Assembly: GCA_051650305.1 (NCBI GenBank)
Contig: JBOFIT010000004.1
Coordinates: forward strand, 1 to 11,064
Length of the DNA stretch: 11,064 nucleotides
Direction of reading: 5' to 3'
Origin: JBOFDK01 sp051650305
GTDB lineage: Bacteria; Bacillota; Clostridia; Lachnospirales; Cellulosilyticaceae
Shown here: positions 6,343 through 11,064 of the stretch, piece by piece
How the letters are laid out: every line of letters starts with the position of its first letter
Position numbering within the stretch: the first letter of the stretch is position 1
Made by a program: the position numbers and the translations under genes
The notes under the pieces: model-generated
Told to the model about the DNA's origin: nothing
The model's database searches: none
The model's input: the letters and a program-made list of their open reading frames with translations, nothing else

Positions 6343-7062
6343 ATGGAGTACATCGATCAAATTAAAGTAGAGCTTTATAGGTGGGAAAGGCAGATACTAA
6401 AAGAAAGCAGTGCCTTTGAGAAGCATTCAAAAGCACTTCAAATAAAAATCAATGCCTTATATCCAGAGGCGTTTCATCAGGCAGTAACCACAGCTATTCG
6501 AGAAATGACGAAGGTAGTACTAACGGGAGCACGTTATACCACTCAGATGCCACAAGTGGAGATTGATTTAAGAGAACGAGATAGACGTGCAAAAAAGGTG
6601 ATCGATACGTACCAAAAGATTGCTATGGTAGAAGGTGCAGGAACGGGAAGTGGAGGCATTATAGCCGGTATGGCGGACTTTCCCTTGTTGTTAAGCATTA
6701 AAATGAAGATGCTGTATGAACTTGCTGCAATTTATGGCGTGGATACGAGGAATTATAAGGAGAGACTCTATATATTAAGTATTTTTGAGATAGCGTTTTC
6801 AAGTAAAGAGCATATAAGCGAAGTTTTTTCACGTATCAAACAATGGGAGCACTATAAAAAGAGTATACCGGAGGACTTGAGAGATTTTGATTGGAGAAGC
6901 TTTCAACAAGAATACAGAGATTATCTAGATGTAGCGAAACTCTTACAAATGCTACCTATTATTGGCGCACCTGTAGGGGCTTATGTGAATCATAAGCTTG
7001 TAAAAAAGCTAGGATATACTGCGATACAATGTTATCGTATGCGATGGGTACGTTATAAATAA
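6343..7062 (+). CDS. EcsC family protein
   Basis: This 239-residue protein matches the EcsC family. Diagnostic stretches are the VEGAGTGSGGIIAGMADFPL segment at residues 96-115 followed by LLSIKMKMLYELAAIYGVD at 116-134, a second conserved helix at RLYILSIFEIAFSS (141-154), and the C-terminal LLQMLPIIGAPVGAYVNHKL region (200-219). The hydrophobic, glycine-rich helices suggest membrane association. EcsC is the third gene of the Bacillus ecs ABC-transporter operon, but most family members, like this one, occur without EcsAB and have no assigned function. GGAG at 6332-6335 is seven bases from ATG 6343. A TATAAT at 6287-6292, between the preceding terminator and the gene, may be the -10 box, but no good -35 was found. 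The family call is confident and the function unknown. Confidence 0.87.
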   Translation: MEYIDQIKVELYRWERQILKESSAFEKHSKALQIKINALYPEAFHQAVTTAIREMTKVVLTGARYTTQMPQVEIDLRERDRRAKKVIDTYQKIAMVEGAGTGSGGIIAGMADFPLLLSIKMKMLYELAAIYGVDTRNYKERLYILSIFEIAFSSKEHISEVFSRIKQWEHYKKSIPEDLRDFDWRSFQQEYRDYLDVAKLLQMLPIIGAPVGAYVNHKLVKKLGYTAIQCYRMRWVRYK

Positions 7063-7087
7063 AAAATATATATTTAGGGACAACCTA

Positions 7088-7096
7088 TGGTACAAT
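7088..7096 (+). promoter_or_regulatory. Candidate extended -10 promoter for the carboxypeptidase gene
   Basis: TGGTACAAT contains TGn directly before TACAAT, an extended -10 element that can work without a strong -35; no good -35 is visible 16-18 bases upstream. It lies 32 bases before the preferred start at 7129. Confidence 0.45.
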
Positions 7097-7128
7097 AAAG
7101 AGGAGTAAACATAAGAAGGGGAATGGAA

Positions 7129-8532
7129 ATGTGTAAAAAGAGCATCACTATATTTGTTATGTTTTTCATGTTAACAATAGGGGCATCGGGGATGACGCTT
7201 CCTATAATAGAAGCAGAAGGGGTCATGCTGATCGAGACAAAGACAAATACCGTACTTTATGAGAAGAACGGTTACCAGAGATTTTATCCGGCAAGTATTA
7301 CAAAAATACTTACGGCACTACTCATTGTTGAAGAAACACCCAAAGAGGGTTCTATCATAAAAAGTAAAGAGAGTGTGGCAGAAGTGCCGGCAGATAGTAG
7401 CCATATTGGCATGTTTGTAGGGGACCAAATAAGCATCGAAGATGCTTTGTATGGACTTATGGCGGGGTCAGATAACTTTATAGCCCATGATTTAGCAATC
7501 AAAAATGCAGGTAGTATTGAAAGTTTCAGTGAGAAAATGAATAGTCGAGCAAAGCAAAGTGGTGCGAGAGATACCCATTTTGTGAATCCACATGGTTATC
7601 AAGATGAGGGGCATTATACAACACCGTACGATATGGCACAGATTGCACGAGAAGCATTTGATAATCCGGTGGTACGGGAGCTTGCAAAAGTGAGCTGGTA
7701 TCCTGTAGAAGTTATAAACCGCGCAACGACTTTACCAGTATATAATAAAAATAGACTATTAAAAAAAGATTCGATGTATTATAATCCTTATGTAGTAGCA
7801 GCAAAGACAGGGTACCATGATGATGCAGGCCAAACATTAGTAGCCAAGGCAGTGTATCCAGATATTGAACTAGTGGCGGTTGTCATGAAAGCGAAGACAC
7901 CTGCACAGTATACGACGATTAATGAGCTCTTCCAATACGGAAGTACATACTTTAAGACAGAGCAGCAAGCAGATGGAACCCATAAACTCATCAATAAGAC
8001 AGCGGCTACATGGGCACAGCCATCCATTGAATACGCTATCAAAAGAGGTTGGATAGACCAGCTAGCACTTGATTATGGTGCATCCATAACCTTAGACGAG
8101 CTCGTAGTATTGCTGGAGCAAAGCTTCAAGAAAGGTACGCTGACTATTCAGGAAGTGAGACAGTACTTACAAGAGAAGGGGATAGCAGATACAGGACACG
8201 TCACACGCTTACAATTAGCGCATCTTATGAAGTACATCACAGAGAAGTGGGAATTAAAGTTAGTGGCAGATGAAGCGTATGTGCCATTACAAGATACGAA
8301 AAACTTAGGAAGACAACATGAAGAAGTGATTCAGTTTGTCATGGAGAGAGGGCTTTTAGGTGCAACAGAGGGACACTTCTCACCACAACAAAGGTTATCA
8401 TGGCAAGAAGTAATCAGTGCAACTTATAGAATGGTGCATCAAAATTTAGAACAAACAAAAAGTGATACACAGAAAAAGATACAAGAGATGCAAGAAACAA
8501 AAGGTCTGAATTGGGAGTATTGCATAAAATAA
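7129..8532 (+). CDS. Exported D-alanyl-D-alanine carboxypeptidase with SLH-like C-terminus
   Basis: This is a 467-residue S11-family penicillin-binding protein that trims the terminal D-Ala from peptidoglycan pentapeptides. A signal peptide is clear: MCKKSITIF followed by a hydrophobic core to about residue 22. The catalytic motifs are present: SITK (Ser56-Lys59), SDN (114-116) and KTG (226-228). The penicillin-binding domain ends near residue 275. The rest does not resemble the usual DacA C-terminal beta-domain and membrane-anchor helix. It contains stretches like S-layer homology modules: WAQPSIEYAIKRGWID...ITLDELVVLLEQ (295-333) and HEEVIQFVMERGLLGATEGHFSPQQRLSW with the following helix (about 397-438), suggesting non-covalent binding to wall polymers. 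AGAAGGGG at 7114-7121 is seven bases from ATG 7129 and only one from ATG 7123, so the former is preferred. Enzyme call firm; SLH assignment moderate. Confidence 0.92.
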   Translation: MCKKSITIFVMFFMLTIGASGMTLPIIEAEGVMLIETKTNTVLYEKNGYQRFYPASITKILTALLIVEETPKEGSIIKSKESVAEVPADSSHIGMFVGDQISIEDALYGLMAGSDNFIAHDLAIKNAGSIESFSEKMNSRAKQSGARDTHFVNPHGYQDEGHYTTPYDMAQIAREAFDNPVVRELAKVSWYPVEVINRATTLPVYNKNRLLKKDSMYYNPYVVAAKTGYHDDAGQTLVAKAVYPDIELVAVVMKAKTPAQYTTINELFQYGSTYFKTEQQADGTHKLINKTAATWAQPSIEYAIKRGWIDQLALDYGASITLDELVVLLEQSFKKGTLTIQEVRQYLQEKGIADTGHVTRLQLAHLMKYITEKWELKLVADEAYVPLQDTKNLGRQHEEVIQFVMERGLLGATEGHFSPQQRLSWQEVISATYRMVHQNLEQTKSDTQKKIQEMQETKGLNWEYCIK

Positions 8533-8610
8533 TACATTACATAAAAAAATAACCATAAAAAAATAGATAAAACAGCAAAACTTATGTTAAACAAGATGGA
8601 AAATTTTAAT

Positions 8611-8638
8611 TTGACATATATTTAATAAAAAGTATAAT
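8611..8638 (+). promoter_or_regulatory. Strong sigma-A promoter of the aroF-aroA operon
   Basis: A perfect TTGACA (8611-8616) and a perfect TATAAT (8633-8638) are separated by 16 bases. Transcription would start near 8645, giving a leader RNA of about 240 bases to the end of the terminator and about 320 bases to aroF. Confidence 0.88.
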
Positions 8639-8669
8639 AAATTAAAAAGAAAAAATGTGAGGTAACGAG

Positions 8670-8822
8670 ATGAACAATCTAAGAAAGGAATTTGTAGCAC
8701 AATTTTATAGCTTTTTCTTTAGCTGGGGCTTTTATTTTAGCGCTGGTTTAAAGTTGTGCACAAAAAAATACAGATTCCAACCTTGGGTGAACGATAGATA
8801 CCTTTCTACAAATACATTATAA
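8670..8822 (+). CDS. Aromatic-rich leader peptide (attenuator) of the shikimate operon
   Basis: This 50-codon ORF starts about 25 bases after the predicted transcription start. GAGG at 8659-8662 lies seven bases before ATG 8670. Its residues 12-23 read FYSFFFSWGFYF, so nine of twelve are aromatic and include Phe, Tyr and Trp; further aromatics are Phe8, Tyr34, Phe36, Trp39 and Tyr44. It has no signal or domain character. It is followed 28 bases after its stop by a perfect terminator hairpin and then by DAHP synthase, the first enzyme of Phe, Tyr and Trp synthesis. This is the layout of ribosome-mediated attenuation, as in enterobacterial trp and pheA leaders: ribosome stalling on aromatic codons when charged tRNAs are scarce would prevent termination. 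Its function is inferred; the composition and position are directly seen. It is longer than classical leaders of about 14-20 codons. Confidence 0.8.
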   Translation: MNNLRKEFVAQFYSFFFSWGFYFSAGLKLCTKKYRFQPWVNDRYLSTNTL

Positions 8823-8850
8823 TATCAGATAACAGCATCACTGATAATAT

Positions 8851-8884
8851 AAATGAGGCCCATACAAATGGGCCTCATTTTTTT
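8851..8884 (+). terminator. Attenuator terminator hairpin upstream of aroF
   Basis: A perfect 13-bp stem pairs AAATGAGGCCCAT (8851-8863) with ATGGGCCTCATTT (8868-8880) around the four-base loop ACAA and continues into a run of seven T residues (8878-8884). It lies between a strong promoter and the operon's first structural gene, with no complete gene other than the leader ORF before it, so it is best read as a regulated terminator. Confidence 0.9.
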
Positions 8885-8964
8885 ATATAAATAATAAGCG
8901 CGCTTAAGTAAAAAGAAGTAAAAAGAATAGAAAAAATAATGAAAAGAGAAAAGGAGCATAATGT

Positions 8965-9978
8965 ATGATAGTTATATTAAAACCACAAACCAAACAAGAG
9001 GAAATCGATAGTCTTATTAGAAGAATAGAAGGTCTGGGTGTAGAAGCTCATATTGTTACAGGTACAGGAAAAACAGTTATTGGGGTGATAGGTGACACAA
9101 GTCTTGTGGATTCATCTAAATTAGAAGCAAACAAAAATGTAGAGAGAGTGATGCACGTACAAGAACCATTCAAAAGAGCCAATCGTCTTTTCAAGCCAGA
9201 AGACTCAATCTACAAGATAGGTAATAGTGAAGTCGGTGGTGCAAAAATAGCACTTATTGCAGGGCCATGCTCAGTGGAATCAGAAGAGCAAATCATTACG
9301 ATTGCACAGCAAGTAAAAGAAATAGGAGCTGGTTTCCTAAGAGGTGGCGCATTCAAACCACGTACATCACCATATAGTTTCCAAGGTCTAGAATTAGAAG
9401 GCCTAGAATTACTTAAGAAAGCAAGAGCTGCTACAGGCCTACCAATCGTTACAGAAATTATGTCTACAAGACATATCGATGTATTCGAACAAGATGTGGA
9501 TGTAATCCAAGTAGGAGCACGTAATATGCAGAACTTTGACCTTCTTAAAGAACTTGGAAGAACAACGAAGCCGATCCTGCTTAAGCGTGGACTTTCAGCA
9601 ACCATTGAAGAACTCATCATGGCAGCAGAGTACATTATGGCAGGTGGTAATGAGAAAGTCATCTTATGTGAAAGAGGTATTCGTACAGTAGAGACTTACA
9701 CACGTAATACTTTAGACTTAAGTGCGATTCCAGTTATTAAGAAACTTAGCCACTTACCAGTTATTGTAGACCCAAGTCATGCAGCAGGTAAGGCATGGAT
9801 GGTAGAGCCACTTTCAAAAGCAGCTATCGCAGTAGGGGCAGATGGTCTTATTATAGAAGTACACAATGACCCAGCTAATGCACTTTGTGATGGTCAGCAA
9901 TCTATCAAACCAGAAGAATACGATGTACTCATCAATGAATTACGCGTTATTGCAAATGCAGTAGGTAGAAGCATCTAA
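8965..9978 (+). CDS. aroF: 3-deoxy-7-phosphoheptulonate (DAHP) synthase, type I-beta with N-terminal regulatory domain
   Basis: This 337-residue cytoplasmic enzyme condenses phosphoenolpyruvate and erythrose 4-phosphate into DAHP, the first step of the shikimate pathway. Residues 1-70 form a ferredoxin-like regulatory domain, as in the Thermotoga maritima enzyme, where it mediates feedback inhibition by Tyr and Phe. The catalytic barrel follows, with GPCSVES (100-106), KPRTSPYSFQG (131-141), QVGARNMQNF (182-191), LLKRG (205-209), VDPSHAAGK (268-276) and EVHNDPANALCDG (298-310). Metal ligands are Cys102, His272, Glu298 and Asp309, as I recall the same positions as in T. maritima. AAGGAG at 8951-8956 is eight bases from ATG 8965; an out-of-frame ATG at 8961 is disregarded. 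It is the first structural gene after the aromatic leader and is 29 bases before aroA. Confidence 0.96.
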   Translation: MIVILKPQTKQEEIDSLIRRIEGLGVEAHIVTGTGKTVIGVIGDTSLVDSSKLEANKNVERVMHVQEPFKRANRLFKPEDSIYKIGNSEVGGAKIALIAGPCSVESEEQIITIAQQVKEIGAGFLRGGAFKPRTSPYSFQGLELEGLELLKKARAATGLPIVTEIMSTRHIDVFEQDVDVIQVGARNMQNFDLLKELGRTTKPILLKRGLSATIEELIMAAEYIMAGGNEKVILCERGIRTVETYTRNTLDLSAIPVIKKLSHLPVIVDPSHAAGKAWMVEPLSKAAIAVGADGLIIEVHNDPANALCDGQQSIKPEEYDVLINELRVIANAVGRSI

Positions 9979-10007
9979 TAGAAAAATCATAAACAAAGGA
10001 GGCAGTT

Positions 10008-11064
10008 ATGAGTAAACTCACCATTAAACCTAAGAAAATAGAAGGGACAGTAGCGATTCCACCATCTAAAAGTATGGCCCATCGTGCCATCATTTGTGCA
10101 AGTCTTGCCAAGGGTAAAAGCGTCATAGACCACATTGATTTTTCAGATGATATGATTGCTACGATTGAAGGCATGCGTGCTTTAGGAGCCATCATCGAAA
10201 GAAAAGAGCATGCACTTATAATCGATGGAACCCATACGTTTACCACTGGAGAAGCTGTGATTGATTGCAATGAATCTGGTTCGACAGTACGCTTTTTAGT
10301 ACCTGTAAGTATTGCACGTACAAATAAAGTTAGGTTTATTGGAAAAGGTAACTTAGGGAAGCGACCTCTAGATGTGTTTTATGAGATTTTTGATAGACAG
10401 GGGATTAAGTATGACTTCACAGAAGGCGAACTGAATTTGCAAATAGAAGGTGTGATTAAGCCAGAGGTTTATGAAGTACCAGGGAATATCAGTTCACAAT
10501 TTATTACAGGTCTTTTATTTACCCTACCACTTCTAGAAGGGGATTCAAAAATTATTATTACTACGGAGCTTGAATCTAAAGGTTATATAGACCTTACCTT
10601 GCAGATGCTTAAGCGTTTTGGCATTACCATTCATAATGTAGATGGTAATTACAACATATTTGAAATTCCAGGGAATCAACAGTATGTGCCGACGTACTAT
10701 ACGGTGGAAGGGGACTACTCACAGGCAGCCTTCTACTTTGTAGCGGGAGCCCTTGGTAATGCAGTGTCAGGGACACTGCTACAGCCTGATTCAGCACAGG
10801 GGGATAAGGCTTGTATCCCTATTCTTGAAGCAATGGGAGCACAGTATACCTTTGAAGAGGGGGCGATGTCTTTTGGTGGTGAAACCTTAAAAGGTATCGT
10901 AGTAGATGCGAAACAATGCCCGGATATCATACCGGTAGTGACAGTCGCACTGGCATTAAGTGAAGGTGAAAGTCACGTCATTAATGGAAGTCGACTTCGT
11001 ATTAAAGAATGTGACCGCCTTCATGCAATTGCCGAAGAGCTGAATAAGTTAGGGGCAAAAATCA
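10008..11064 (+). CDS. aroA: 3-phosphoshikimate 1-carboxyvinyltransferase (EPSP synthase), 3' end beyond the window
   Basis: The enzyme transfers the enolpyruvyl group of phosphoenolpyruvate to shikimate 3-phosphate, the sixth step of the shikimate pathway. An uninterrupted frame of 352 codons is visible, and no stop is reached; the family is usually about 420-430 residues, so roughly 70-80 residues lie outside. Motifs seen are IPPSKSMAHRA (17-27, with Lys21, Ser22 and Arg26 of the substrate site), NESGSTVRF (near residues 87-95), GKRPLDVF, PGNISSQFITGLLF (substrate-binding SSQ), VEGDYSQAAF with the catalytic Asp, and DIIPVV followed by RLRIKECDR. The last motif has Cys where many homologues have Ser or Thr (KESDR/KETDR). 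AAAGGAGG at 9995-10002 precedes ATG 10008 by five bases. The gene is co-transcribed with aroF. Confidence 0.95.
   Translation, partial: MSKLTIKPKKIEGTVAIPPSKSMAHRAIICASLAKGKSVIDHIDFSDDMIATIEGMRALGAIIERKEHALIIDGTHTFTTGEAVIDCNESGSTVRFLVPVSIARTNKVRFIGKGNLGKRPLDVFYEIFDRQGIKYDFTEGELNLQIEGVIKPEVYEVPGNISSQFITGLLFTLPLLEGDSKIIITTELESKGYIDLTLQMLKRFGITIHNVDGNYNIFEIPGNQQYVPTYYTVEGDYSQAAFYFVAGALGNAVSGTLLQPDSAQGDKACIPILEAMGAQYTFEEGAMSFGGETLKGIVVDAKQCPDIIPVVTVALALSEGESHVINGSRLRIKECDRLHAIAEELNKLGAKI

Larger units (their letters stand above)
8533..8964 (+). other. 432-base intergenic region: attenuator-type leader of the shikimate operon
   Basis: From 8533 to about 8610 it is AT-rich, with no hairpin-plus-T-tract terminator for the carboxypeptidase gene that I can see. 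From 8611 it holds a near-consensus promoter, an aromatic-rich leader ORF and a terminator hairpin, annotated separately. A small hairpin pairs TATCAG (8823-8828) with CTGATA (8841-8846) between the leader ORF stop and the terminator. After the terminator comes a 12-base palindrome TAAGCGCGCTTA (8895-8906), then a purine-rich stretch and the aroF ribosome binding site. No T-box GGGUGGNACCGCG motif was found. Confidence 0.8.

Noticed and set aside
8754..8763. Palindrome TTGTGCACAA inside the leader ORF as an operator or hairpin
   Set aside because: It is too short for a stable hairpin with a proper loop and is explained by the leader coding frame; a single ten-base palindrome is weak evidence for an operator.
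8645..8884. T-box riboswitch as the regulator of aroF
   Set aside because: The conserved T-box sequence (GGGUGGNACCGCG) is absent; the only faint similarity, TTGGGTGAACG at 8783-8793, lacks the core, and the region is occupied by an aromatic-rich ORF with a ribosome binding site.
8961..9011. ATG at 8961 as an alternative aroF start or small ORF
   Set aside because: It is in a different frame from aroF, ends after about 16 codons and is only four bases from the ribosome binding site; ATG 8965 gives the complete conserved N-terminus.
43..11064. Mobile element, prophage, CRISPR or defence island
   Set aside because: No transposase, integrase, phage structural gene, repeat array or nuclease was seen; the recognisable genes are metabolic, envelope or unknown, with uniform orientation and similar codon use.

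Overview
The window looks like chromosomal DNA of a low-GC Gram-positive anaerobe, most likely a clostridium of the Lachnospirales type. The support is AT-rich intergenic DNA, strong AGGAGG-type ribosome binding sites, TATAAT promoters, an SLH-like cell-wall anchor, and a DUF969-DUF979-pcp cluster typical of Firmicutes. The genus is not provable from the sequence alone. Every gene supported here is on the + strand. No tRNA, rRNA, CRISPR array, insertion sequence or phage gene was seen.

Layout. (1) 43-2471: a patatin-like lipid acylhydrolase, a YjjG-type HAD nucleotidase and a GNAT acetyltransferase, closely spaced housekeeping or accessory enzymes. (2) 2567-4853: two membrane proteins (DUF969 and DUF979, a proposed 5-oxoproline transporter) with overlapping genes, followed by pyroglutamyl-peptidase I and a rho-independent terminator. 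A gamma-glutamylcyclotransferase-fold gene follows at 4893-5306, so several 5-oxoproline-related functions lie side by side. (3) 5352-6254: two small cysteine-containing proteins of unknown function, each closed by its own terminator; the second has a good sigma-A-type promoter. (4) 6343-8532: an EcsC-family protein and an exported D,D-carboxypeptidase whose C-terminus looks like degenerate S-layer homology modules. (5) 8533-11064: the start of an aromatic amino acid (shikimate) operon, with a DAHP synthase (aroF) and an EPSP synthase (aroA) that runs off the window end.

The most interesting element is the 5' leader of the shikimate operon. A near-consensus promoter (TTGACA, 16 bp, TATAAT) is followed by a well-positioned ribosome binding site and a 50-codon ORF (8670-8822). 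In residues 12-23 of this ORF, nine of twelve residues are Phe, Tyr or Trp. A perfect 13-bp terminator hairpin with a T-tract (8851-8884) follows, and then aroF. This is the architecture of ribosome-mediated transcription attenuation, here apparently sensing all three aromatic amino acids before the first committed step of their shared pathway. The part of the leader encoding Trp-Gly-Phe-Tyr-Phe resembles the 3' arm of the terminator and could act as an antiterminator. Firmicutes usually control such genes by T-boxes, TRAP or repressors, and no T-box motif was seen here.
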